NCBI GenBank assembly: GCA_040880365.1
Contig: JBBDIO010000052.1
Coordinates: 1-7,725 of the forward strand
Source: JBBDIO01 sp040880365
GTDB lineage: Bacteria; Chloroflexota; Anaerolineae; Caldilineales; Caldilineaceae
DNA: 7,725 bases
Direction: 5' to 3'
Shown: piece by piece, positions 1-7,300 of the stretch
Numbering within the stretch: position 1 is the first letter of the stretch
How the letters are laid out: every line of letters starts with the position of its first letter
Position numbers and translations under genes: made by a program
Notes under the pieces: generated by a model
What the model saw: the letters and a program-made list of their open reading frames with translations, nothing else
Database searches by the model: none
Told to the model about the DNA's origin: nothing

Positions 1-2
1 GC

Positions 3-1157
3 GGCTACCTGGCCCCCACGCCGTGGACGGAGGAGATCGAGGCGGTGGGGCTGGATGACAATTTCTTTGATTTGGGCGGCGATTCCATTCTGATGACCGG
101 CCTGTTGGTGGCGGTGGAACGCCGTTGGCAGACGTCTATGCCCAACGATTTTTTTGCTACGCCTATGGTGGCGATGATGGTCCGAATTTTCCAGGGGGAG
201 GGAAGCGGATTGACGCCCCAGCCTGGGCAGGCTGCACTGGGGGCGACAACACAGGTCGCGGCTACCGGGCTGCGCACGCGCCTGTATCGGCGGCTATTTG
301 AAATCGGGCCGACGGTGGGCAGGGTAACAATGCCCTATGGCCTGGGCGCGCGGCTGCAACGCATGTTGTTGCGCCGGCCCGCATTGCAGGCGCGCTATCC
401 GCGTTCGGTGGCGCGGGTGCGCGAATGGCACGGGCTGGTGCAGGATTCCGCGCCTGTGGAGGAGGTGATTTTGCACCACCTGATGGTGAATACATGGCGC
501 GAGTGGCGCACGCGGGCGCTGGTGCGCAACCCCCAGGCGTTTGCACGTTGGGTGACGGTCGAGGGCCATGAACACATCGCCCAGGCGGTCGCGGGCACAA
601 AGGGCATCATCCTGGTGACACCCCATACGTATCTGGGGCGACTGGTGCGCGGGATCCCGGCATGGCAGACGCGGGAATCCATGACGATTTCGGCCTCACC
701 GGGGCGCATCGGGGTTGATAAAGCCCTGATCAACGAACCCCAGCTCATGGGGCAACGTGCGCAGCAATTGATGCAGGCGCGCGCGCTGTTGGCGCGCAAT
801 GGGCTGGTACGCATTGTGGGCGACGGGCAGGCGGGCGTGGGCGGGATGCCAACCGTATTGGGTGACAGGCAGTGGGCCATTCGTTTTGGCGCAGCGGAAT
901 TGGCGTTGGAAACGGGCGCGTGTCTGTTGCCCATCTTTGCCTGGATGCAGCCCGACGGCCATGTGACATTGCATGTGTGTGCGCCGCTTGGGGCGGGCGA
1001 TGAGGCGGCCAGGGGCGCGGCGCGTGAGGCCATTACCGCCCACTATGCGCAACTCTATGGCGCGTTTTGGCCCCGGCAATATCCGGCGATGGAGTGGGGT
1101 TTTCTCGCGATGTATCTGGCACAGCCGCGTGTGGGTGCGGGGGTGATGGGCAATTAG
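3..1157 (+). CDS. Carrier protein-LPLAT-like acyltransferase fusion (5' partial)
   Basis: The reading frame is open from the window edge, so the true start lies upstream and this may be the tail of a larger NRPS; 384 residues are visible. A carrier (PCP/ACP) comes first: DNFFDLGGDSI places the phosphopantetheine serine at visible residue 28 (codon 84-86). About 70 residues of linker follow, then a domain of some 280 residues resembling the LpxL/HtrB and lysophospholipid acyltransferase superfamily: a WVTVEGHEHI strand, an ILVTPHTYLGRL loop with the putative catalytic His at residue 208, a VGDG segment at 272-275, and a RFGAAELALETGACLLPIFAW block. In this family the motif is H-x4-D/E; here the position five after His is Arg (213). 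No transmembrane anchor is visible, unlike LpxL. The next gene, 21 bases on, is a paralogue. Carrier assignment is firm; the LPLAT assignment is fold-level and the substrate is unknown. Helix I of the carrier looks about 12 residues short. Confidence 0.82.
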   Translation, partial: GYLAPTPWTEEIEAVGLDDNFFDLGGDSILMTGLLVAVERRWQTSMPNDFFATPMVAMMVRIFQGEGSGLTPQPGQAALGATTQVAATGLRTRLYRRLFEIGPTVGRVTMPYGLGARLQRMLLRRPALQARYPRSVARVREWHGLVQDSAPVEEVILHHLMVNTWREWRTRALVRNPQAFARWVTVEGHEHIAQAVAGTKGIILVTPHTYLGRLVRGIPAWQTRESMTISASPGRIGVDKALINEPQLMGQRAQQLMQARALLARNGLVRIVGDGQAGVGGMPTVLGDRQWAIRFGAAELALETGACLLPIFAWMQPDGHVTLHVCAPLGAGDEAARGAAREAITAHYAQLYGAFWPRQYPAMEWGFLAMYLAQPRVGAGVMGN

Positions 1158-1178
1158 AAGGGACGACATTTTCTGAAC

Positions 1179-2450
1179 TTGGATCACATAAGTACGACGG
1201 CCTTTCGTGCGCCCCAAACGCCTATGGAGATTGAATTGTGCGCGGTGTGGGCGGCACATCTGGGGGTGGCACAGGTAGGCGTGGATGATGATTTTTGGGC
1301 GCGCGGCGGCGACGCGACGCAGTTGGCCGCCCTGGTTGCTCAGGTCGAAGGCGATTGGGGGCTGGCGGTGCCGCCTGCGTTTATGGCCCGGCCCACTGTG
1401 GCCCATCTGGTGCAGCTGTGGCAGGCTGATGGGGAGGAAAGCCCAGAGGAAAACACAGGGGTATATGCAGCGGAAACCCGCGCGAAAGATGGTGGGGCCG
1501 CCACGGCTCCAGGCACTAGCGCGGGGGTGGTAGATTCCGGTGTGCTCTTGGGGTTGGGGCGGCGCGGCGAGAATCGTGACCAGTGGCCGCGCTGGCTGAC
1601 CCATCGGCTGCTTTGGCGCGGGCCGCGTGTGCGCAATGTTGCCCTGCCCTATGGTATCGGGGTGCGGTTGCAGCGTCGGCTTGTGGGCTGGTCTGCGGTT
1701 CAGACCCAGCTGCATTCCAGCCTGGCGGTGCTGGACGAATGGCGTAGCCTGTTGCAGGATCCCACACCGCGCGATGCAGTGGTCGCGGCGCATTTGATGG
1801 CTGCTACCTGGGACGCCTGGCGCACACGCACTTTGCGACAGGATTCGGCGAGCTTTGAACGTTGGGTAACTGTGTTGGGCGCAGCGGCGCAGGATGCGAT
1901 GGCGCGCGCGCAGGGGGGGGTCGTTTTGGTCGTTCCCCATACCCACGTGGGGCATTTGGTGGGGTCAGTTTCTCAATTGCGGGGACGTCCCCGCATGACG
2001 ATCCGGATCGACTTGCAGTCTTTGGCGTCCAAACCAGGCTCTCTGCACCGGCCAGAGCAGGTAAAATATCGGGCGCGTCAGGTGTTGCAGGCGCGCGATA
2101 TTCTGGCGCAGAATGGTGTGGTCTTTGTGGCCGGTGATGGTCAGCTGGGCGAAGGTGGTACAATGGCGAGGCTGGGAGAACGCTATATCTGGATACGACG
2201 CGGCGCGGCAGAAATGGCGGTAGCCAACGATGCGTTGATGGTGCCGGTGTTTGGCTATATGGTGCCCGATGGGCATATAACGCTGGATTTTAACGACCCC
2301 ATTTTGCCGGAGGCCGGTTCCCGCGCTCAGCAGGTAGATGGTATGACGGCGCGCTATGCACGGTTGTTTGAGACAAAATGGTTACGCCAATATCCGTCGA
2401 TCGAACCGATTCTCCTGCGCACGCTTCTGGCGAAACGGTGTCCGGATTAG
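1179..2450 (+). CDS. Degenerate carrier-LPLAT-like protein, paralogue of the upstream gene
   Basis: This 423-residue protein has a carrier-like domain (about residues 12-85, APQTPMEIEL to VQLWQ), a low-complexity linker (about 86-135) and an LPLAT-like domain (about 140-423). The carrier motif reads DDDFWARGGDATQL: the serine that would bear phosphopantetheine is Ala46 (codon gcg, 1314-1316), so this carrier should not be loadable. The LPLAT part aligns throughout with the upstream gene (PYGIGVRLQRRL, HLMAATWDAWRTR, VVPHTHVGHL, VAGDGQLGEGG, RRGAAEMAVANDALMVPVFGY, WLRQYPS). The putative catalytic His is residue 254 and the H-x4-D/E acid is replaced by His259. The start is uncertain: AAGGGA at 1158-1163 lies 15 bases before TTG 1179 and 9 before an in-frame CTG at 1173; ATG 1224 would cut into the carrier. 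It may act as a non-catalytic or scaffolding partner of the upstream protein, or as an acyltransferase using another protein's carrier (inference). Confidence 0.82.
   Translation: MDHISTTAFRAPQTPMEIELCAVWAAHLGVAQVGVDDDFWARGGDATQLAALVAQVEGDWGLAVPPAFMARPTVAHLVQLWQADGEESPEENTGVYAAETRAKDGGAATAPGTSAGVVDSGVLLGLGRRGENRDQWPRWLTHRLLWRGPRVRNVALPYGIGVRLQRRLVGWSAVQTQLHSSLAVLDEWRSLLQDPTPRDAVVAAHLMAATWDAWRTRTLRQDSASFERWVTVLGAAAQDAMARAQGGVVLVVPHTHVGHLVGSVSQLRGRPRMTIRIDLQSLASKPGSLHRPEQVKYRARQVLQARDILAQNGVVFVAGDGQLGEGGTMARLGERYIWIRRGAAEMAVANDALMVPVFGYMVPDGHITLDFNDPILPEAGSRAQQVDGMTARYARLFETKWLRQYPSIEPILLRTLLAKRCPD
1434..1457 (+). repeat. 12-nt duplication in the carrier-LPLAT linker
   Basis: Two four-codon units, EESP (1434-1445) and EENT (1446-1457), share GAGGAAA and lie in the low-complexity linker between carrier and LPLAT domains of the second gene. 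Confidence 0.45.
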
Positions 2451-2460
2451 CGCATCAGGA

Positions 2461-2508
2461 TCGAATCGGACTGACTATCGAACGCACTATCGGACTGACT
2501 ATCGAACG
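2461..2508 (+). repeat. 24-nt tandem repeat (12-nt sub-period) before the glycosyltransferase start
   Basis: A 20-nt sequence at 2465-2484 recurs identically at 2489-2508 (period 24). Within it, 12-nt subunits alternate between GACTATCGAACG and CACTATCGGACT. The array ends 9 bases before ATG 2518 and fills most of the spacer between the second LPLAT gene and the glycosyltransferase, where the ribosome binding site should be. In the glycosyltransferase frame it would read RTDYRTHYRTDYRTD. Confidence 0.85.
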
Positions 2509-2517
2509 GACAATTGT

Positions 2518-3558
2518 ATGAACCAATTGGCCGCAGAAGCCGCAAGGCCGCCCGCATCTCTTTCGCGCCCCGCCATTTCTATCCTCATGGTCACACACAA
2601 CTCATGGCCGGTGTTGCCCCGCTGTCTGGATTCCATCGCCGCGCAGACGCGCACGCCCTATGAGATTATTGTGGTGGACAATGCTTCGACAGATGGGACA
2701 CCCCACCTGATCCGCCGCGACTATCCGCTGATGCGCGTGGTGGAAAACCGCGCGAATGTGGGTTTTGCCGCGGCGGTGAACCAGGCCGCGGCGTGTGCGC
2801 GGGGCGCGTATCTGTTGCTGCTCAATCCTGATACGGTGATCCTCGACGGCGCAATCGACCGGCTTTATGCGTGGAGCACGGCTGAAGAAGCCCGCGGCCT
2901 GCGGGTGGGGATCTGGGCGCCGCGCACGGTGGACCTGGATGGCAAGCCCACCCAGAACAGCCAACCTTTCTATCGGCCCTATCGGCTCTTTTGGACTGAG
3001 TTTCGGAAAGGTCCACTGCGCCCGCTGGCAGATTGGATATTGGCGCGGGAGAAACCGGCAGATAGGGGGCCGGCAGATACCGGCACTGACGATCTGACCT
3101 ATGACGATCTGACTTATATTGATGCCGCATATGGGTGTGCGTTGATGATTGCCGCGGCGCTGTATGCACAAATCGGGGGGCTGGATGAACAGTTTTTTAT
3201 GTATGAGGAGGATATCGATCTCTGTCTGCGGGTGAAGCAGGCCGGTTATGTAACGGCCTATGCGCCCCACGCAACCGTGGTGCATATGGGCGGTGCCAGC
3301 GCCACAGGCGGGCCGGAGGCACATTCTGTCGGGCGTACGCATGTGACTCTGCGGCGTACCCGCTCGCGTCTCGTTTATGCCACCAAGCATTTGGGCGCAG
3401 GGTGGGTGATTTTGCTGCGCGTGCTGTATGGGGGCATGGGGCTGGCGTGTCTGTTGGGCAGCCTGATCCCCGGTTCTGCGTGGCGGAATGAGCGGCGGCG
3501 CTGGCTGGGCAAGACCTATCTGGCGTCGGCATGGCAGGTGCGCAAACCGCGCACCTGA
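2518..3558 (+). CDS. Family 2 glycosyltransferase, rhamnosyltransferase-like
   Basis: This 346-residue protein would transfer a sugar from a nucleotide donor, probably at the inner face of the membrane. It has the GT-A fold signatures of GT2: an ISILMVTHNS first strand (20-29), VVDNASTDGT nucleotide-binding loop (52-61), NRANVGFAAAVNQA (77-90), a LNPDT DxD-equivalent (102-106), a YEEDIDLCLR acceptor/base motif (229-238) and a His in VVHMGG near 256. This layout is typical of WbbL-type dTDP-rhamnosyltransferases, but donor and acceptor cannot be read from sequence. A hydrophobic stretch at about 291-320 followed by RNERRRW suggests C-terminal membrane association. ATG 2518 was chosen because the core begins soon after it; no strong Shine-Dalgarno is seen, and the frame stays open upstream to ATG 2356 inside the previous gene. 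It sits 67 bases after the second LPLAT gene, so probably the same operon. Two 15-nt micro-duplications lie in a loop at 3055-3117. Confidence 0.9.
   Translation: MNQLAAEAARPPASLSRPAISILMVTHNSWPVLPRCLDSIAAQTRTPYEIIVVDNASTDGTPHLIRRDYPLMRVVENRANVGFAAAVNQAAACARGAYLLLLNPDTVILDGAIDRLYAWSTAEEARGLRVGIWAPRTVDLDGKPTQNSQPFYRPYRLFWTEFRKGPLRPLADWILAREKPADRGPADTGTDDLTYDDLTYIDAAYGCALMIAAALYAQIGGLDEQFFMYEEDIDLCLRVKQAGYVTAYAPHATVVHMGGASATGGPEAHSVGRTHVTLRRTRSRLVYATKHLGAGWVILLRVLYGGMGLACLLGSLIPGSAWRNERRRWLGKTYLASAWQVRKPRT
3055..3117 (+). repeat. Two 15-nt duplications in a glycosyltransferase loop
   Basis: CCGGCAGATA recurs at 3055-3064 and 3070-3079 (period 15), and DDLTY is encoded twice at 3088-3102 and 3103-3117 with one base difference. 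Together they expand the loop before the YIDAAYGCALMI strand. Confidence 0.75.
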
Positions 3559-3631
3559 GATAGAAATTCAACCCCAGGGCGCAGACCGGGCATTTGCCAA
3601 CTCGGCGCGTCTATGCTAGGTTCAGGGGGTG

Positions 3632-3657
3632 ATGATTGAGGAATCCGACGCAATCAT
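3632..3657 (+). terminator. Inverted repeat after the glycosyltransferase, weak terminator candidate
   Basis: ATGATTG (3632-3638) and CAATCAT (3651-3657) form a perfect 7-bp stem with a 12-base loop, about 75 bases after the glycosyltransferase stop. There is no uninterrupted T-run after it, so intrinsic termination is doubtful; it could equally be a protein-binding palindrome. Confidence 0.25.
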
Positions 3658-3670
3658 TGTTCAGGCAGTA

Positions 3671-3699
3671 TTGTTTATACGGCATATCGTTACTATTTT
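3671..3699 (+). promoter_or_regulatory. Weak candidate sigma-70-type promoter
   Basis: TTGTTT (3671-3676) and TATTTT (3694-3699) are separated by 17 bases in the AT-rich part of the intergenic region. Each matches its consensus only partly (3/6 and 4/6). If used, it would give an NRPS leader of roughly 600 bases. It is supported by spacing and composition only. Confidence 0.2.
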
Positions 3700-3718
3700 G
3701 TACGCACTATTTTGTACG
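3692..3718 (+). repeat. 14-nt direct repeat in intergenic DNA
   Basis: ACTATTTTGTACG occurs at 3692-3704 and again at 3706-3718, period 14. A partial third copy (ATTGTACGC) follows at 3721-3729. A further period-14 repeat, GTGATGTGC, lies at 3832-3840 and 3846-3854. These could be operator half-sites or slippage products. Confidence 0.6.
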
Positions 3719-3993
3719 TAATTGTACGCAGTACCTTCACAAGCGTAACTGACGACTGTACTGTGCGTAATTTTTGCGCGCATTTGTGCAGTTGATAATC
3801 GCATGTTGTTCCGGGGCCATTCACAATGGCTGTGATGTGCCCGCGGTGATGTGCGTTGGGCAACTATGATGGGCTTTTCCACACTTTGATTCTGGCACGC
3901 GTCATTCGTTTTTGAATTGGCGTGGGCCAGGTGCCACTTTGCAACCGCGCAGCCCGTATTTCTTCATTTCTACACTTTGATGCCCACAGGGGA

Positions 3994-4017
3994 GATTTTG
4001 CGCTTTTGCGCGAAATC
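3994..4017 (+). promoter_or_regulatory. 10-bp hairpin with TTTT loop in the NRPS leader
   Basis: GATTTTGCGC (3994-4003), loop TTTT (4004-4007) and GCGCGAAATC (4008-4017) pair over 10 bp with a single G-U wobble. It lies about 300 bases before the NRPS start and has no T-tract after it, so it is not a standard terminator. It could act in mRNA stability or attenuation (inference). Confidence 0.35.
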
Positions 4018-4260
4018 GGTCCGTTAAATTTTCTGGATGTGTTTTTTCTGGAAAAGATTGCCCGCTGCGCGTTGGTCTGGCGTGGTGGGGGTGGTGGTTT
4101 CCGCCGCGGTACCGCTTTGTCGATCCCGAAGGTTGTTCCTTCGCGCCGTTTTGCCGGGCTGTTTTGCCATGCTGTTTTTTGTGGGGCTTGGCAGGGCACG
4201 CGCTGCGTGGTGATTTGGGGTTGTCGTGGTGTAACTGATGAAGATACCCGGTATGAAGAG

Positions 4261-4296
4261 CGGGATATATGGGATATACGGGATATATGGGATATG
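4261..4296 (+). repeat. 9-nt tandem repeat upstream of the NRPS start
   Basis: Four 9-nt units (CGGGATATA / TGGGATATA alternating, the last ending ATG) run back to back, ending 24 bases before the chosen ATG. In the NRPS frame they read RDIWDIRDIWDM. Copy-number change would alter the leader (or an extended N-terminus) in multiples of three. Confidence 0.85.
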
Positions 4297-4311
4297 ACGA
4301 GCGCGAACTAT

Positions 4312-4316
4312 GGAGG
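4312..4316 (+). promoter_or_regulatory. Ribosome binding site of the NRPS gene
   Basis: GGAGG lies 4 bases before ATG 4321. The frame is open far upstream (to about 3922) but that stretch resembles no NRPS domain, so this Shine-Dalgarno decides the start. The spacing is slightly short. An in-frame ATG at 4294 is the nearest alternative and has no comparable site. Confidence 0.6.
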
Positions 4317-4320
4317 AAGT

Positions 4321-7300
4321 ATGACTAGCACAGAAAATGGGACAACTGAAACAGGAAAGAGGTCTATACCCGATACTATGAGCAAACTCGATGTGAGCAA
4401 ACTCAACGGCAATACACGCAATGGCAACACACAACCGCACAGGGCTGGGGTACAAGGCACGCAGGCCGAACCTCTGGAGACGACGCTACACGCGCGTTTC
4501 GAATATTGGGTCGCTGCGACGCCCGACGCGATTGCTTTGGAATATAAAGATCAGCAACTGACCTATGCCCAGGTGAACGCACGCGCGGATGAGGTCGCGG
4601 CGCATCTGCGCGCGCATCTGGCGGAGGCAGAGTCACACACAAAAACAGGGGGGGCAGAGGGCCAGATGGCTGATGCGGATCCCTATTCGACGACTCACGC
4701 CGGCGAGACACTGATTGGCATCTGTATGGAACCTTCGCCCGAGATGCTGGTGGGGGTGTTGGCGATTCTCAAGGCGGGCGCGGCCTATGTGCCGCTGGAT
4801 CCTGCCTATCCGCGCGACCGGCTGGGATTCATTGCCCGCGATGCGCAGATTCCGCTGCTGCTGACGCAAAAACGGCTCTTGAGCGGGCTGCCCGAACATG
4901 GCGCGCGGGTCATCTGTCTGGACGATCTGCCGCCTGTGCCTGCCGCCGATCTCACGCACACGAATGACAGTGCAGATGCAAATGGTTCCATCCCTTCTGC
5001 TGCCCATACTGAATCTCACAGTGAGGCTCAGAATCTGGCCTATGTGATTTATACATCGGGGTCGACGGGCAAGCCCAAAGGTGTGCTGATTCAGCATCGC
5101 TCGGTGAACAATCTGCTGAACTCTATGCAGAGCCGGCTGGCAGTAGAACCGGCGGATCGGTTTGTGTTGATTACGACGCTGTCGTTTGATATTTCGGTGC
5201 TGGAAATCTTTTTGCCGCTGGTGACCGGCGCGCGCTGTATCATCGCGCCGCGCGCGATTGTGGCGGATGGTCTGGCGTTGTGCGAATGGCTGGACGCGAC
5301 CGCGGCGACAGTGGTGCAGGCGACGCCTTCTTCGTGGCGGCTGGTGCTCAATGCCGGTTGGCAAGGCGCGTCGGGGCTGAAGATTCTGTGTGGCGGCGAG
5401 GCGCTTTCTGCCGATTTGGCGGGCAAGCTGGTCGATAACTGCGCCGAACTCTGGAACGTTTATGGCCCAACCGAGACGACTATCTGGTCTTCGGCCACGC
5501 GCATCGAGGCCAAAGACCTGGACACGTTTATCAATATCGGCGCGGCGTTGGATAATACGCAGCTTTATGTATTGGATGTGGATCTCCAGCCGGTGGCGTC
5601 TGGTGAGGTGGGCGAGCTGTATATCGGTGGTTCGGGTTTGGCGCGGGGCTATCTCAACCGCCCCGAGTTGACAGCCGAACGTTTTGTGCCCAATCCGTTT
5701 GCCGATGGCGCGGTTGCCGATGCACCGGTTGCCGGGGCTGAGGGCACGCGCATGTATCGTGCCGGCGATCTGGTGCGTTTTCACGGCACGGGGCAGTTGG
5801 AATTTGCCGGGCGGGCCGATAGCCAGGTGAAAATCCGGGGTTTTCGGATCGAGTTGGGCGAGATCGAGACCGCACTGGTGGAACATCCGGTGGTGGAAGA
5901 AGCCGTGGTGGTGGCCCATGCCTCGGAAAGTGGCGATAAACGGCTGGTGGCCTATGTTTCGTCGACTGCGGTAGATGGCGCTGGGAGTAGCAACGGTGAT
6001 GCGCACGATAATGGCGCGCACAGTGATGATGTGCGCAGTGATGANNNNNNNNNNNNNNNNNNNNNNNNNNNNNNNNNNNNNNNNNNNNNNNNNNNNNNNN
6101 NNNNNNNNNNNNNNNNNNNNNNNNNNNNNNNNNNNNNNNNNNNNCAGTGATGATGTGCGCAGTGATGAAAGCGGCAACGGGGTCGACGCCGCGTTGGCTG
6201 CGGAACAGATTGATGAATGGGCCACGGTTTGGGATGAGACTTATACCCGCGAATCGCCCGAAGCCGATCCGACTTTCAATATTGTGGGGCTAAACAGCAG
6301 CTATACGGGAGATTTGATCCCCGCCGCCGAGTTGGGCGAATGGGTGGATTGTACGGTGACGCGCATTTTGGGGCTGGAACCCCGGCGCGTGCTGGAAATC
6401 GGCTGTGGTAGCGGGCTGTTGCTTTTCCGCCTTGCGCCCCATTGCGAAGCCTATCACGGGTCGGATATTTCGCCGGCGACGATTGTCAATTTGCAAGAGC
6501 AGGTGGATAGTGGCGACGAGAAGTGGCAGAGTGTGTCGCTTTCGAACCGCCCGGCCCACGATTTGAGCGGCCTGGAAGCCAAGCGCGCCGATACGATTGT
6601 GATGAATGGGGTGACGCAGTATTTCCCCACGACTGACTATCTGTATGAGGTGATTGAGCAGCTATCTGCATTTGCGAAGCCGGGCGGCAAGATTTTTATT
6701 GGCGATGTGCGCGGCCTGGCCTTGCTGGAAGCCTTTCACGTTTCGGTAGAACTGTTTCGAGCTTCGCCCAGTATGCATGTGGAAGATATGGTGCGTTTGG
6801 TGCGCAAGCGTATGCGTCAGGAAAAAGAGTTGATCATCGATCCCGATTTTTTCCTGGCCCTGCCCCAGCTGTTGCCCCAGGTGGCAGATGTGCAGATTCA
6901 ATTGAAACGCGGCTATGCCCAGAACGAGCTGAATAATTTCCGCTATGATGTAGAGATTCGCGTGGCTGGCGGCACAGATGCTGACGGCACAGAAAAAGCT
7001 GCGTCTGCACACAAGGCGCGAACTGGCGCACTGCCGCGTATGGACTGGCAGGATGCAACGTTGAGCCTGGACGATGTGCGCGCGGTTCTGACCGAAGAGG
7101 GGGCCGAGGGCGTGCGCATTACCCGCATTCCCAACCCGCGTCTGACCCGCGAGTTTGCGTGTATGGAGCTTTTTGCCCGCGACGATTGCCCGGAAACCGT
7201 GGGCGAACTGGATGCGTTTTTGCGCGAGGCTGGTCCCTGGGCAGCAATGGCGGACGCGGCCGTGGAGCCGGAAGCGGTCTATCAACTGGGAGAGGAACTG

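Larger units (their letters stand above)
3559..4320 (+). other. Long intergenic region / NRPS leader without a recognisable gene
   Basis: About 760 bases separate the glycosyltransferase stop from the NRPS start. Translations in all frames show no domain I recognise. The first part (about 3660-3800) is visibly more AT-rich than the coding DNA and carries short direct repeats and repeated GTAC tetramers. Two small inverted repeats (3632-3657 and 3994-4017) and a 9-nt tandem repeat (4261-4296) are the only structures I can support. The region probably contains the NRPS promoter and a long 5' leader. The frame is open from about 3922 into the NRPS, so a longer N-terminus cannot be excluded. Confidence 0.6.

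Noticed and set aside
696..1955. Antisense ORF spanning both LPLAT genes (419 codons)
   Set aside because: It runs opposite two well-supported paralogous coding frames and has low-information composition; no motif was seen.
2461..2508. CRISPR-like array
   Set aside because: Repeats are contiguous with no unique spacers and units are only 12-24 nt; this is a simple tandem repeat. The same applies to the arrays at 4261 and 7388.
3661..3882. Small minus-strand ORF in the intergenic region (73 codons)
   Set aside because: No ribosome binding site or family resemblance; it overlaps AT-rich repeats that look regulatory.
3864..4199. Minus-strand ORF in the NRPS leader (111 codons)
   Set aside because: Composition is Lys/Arg/Pro-rich with a poly-proline run and no recognisable domain; probably spurious.
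3922..4320. Upstream extension of the NRPS frame
   Set aside because: The frame is open but the translation shows no NRPS domain, while a good Shine-Dalgarno precedes ATG 4321. Kept only as an alternative start.
6045..6144. Genuine frameshift splitting the NRPS into two genes
   Set aside because: The frame change depends on the arbitrary 100-N length; overlaying the identical 24-nt flanks restores a single frame.
4633..6225. Long antisense ORF opposite the NRPS A domain (530 codons)
   Set aside because: It is a shadow of the GC-rich NRPS frame, contains the N gap, and its translation is rich in Arg, His, Gln and Pro with no recognisable domain.
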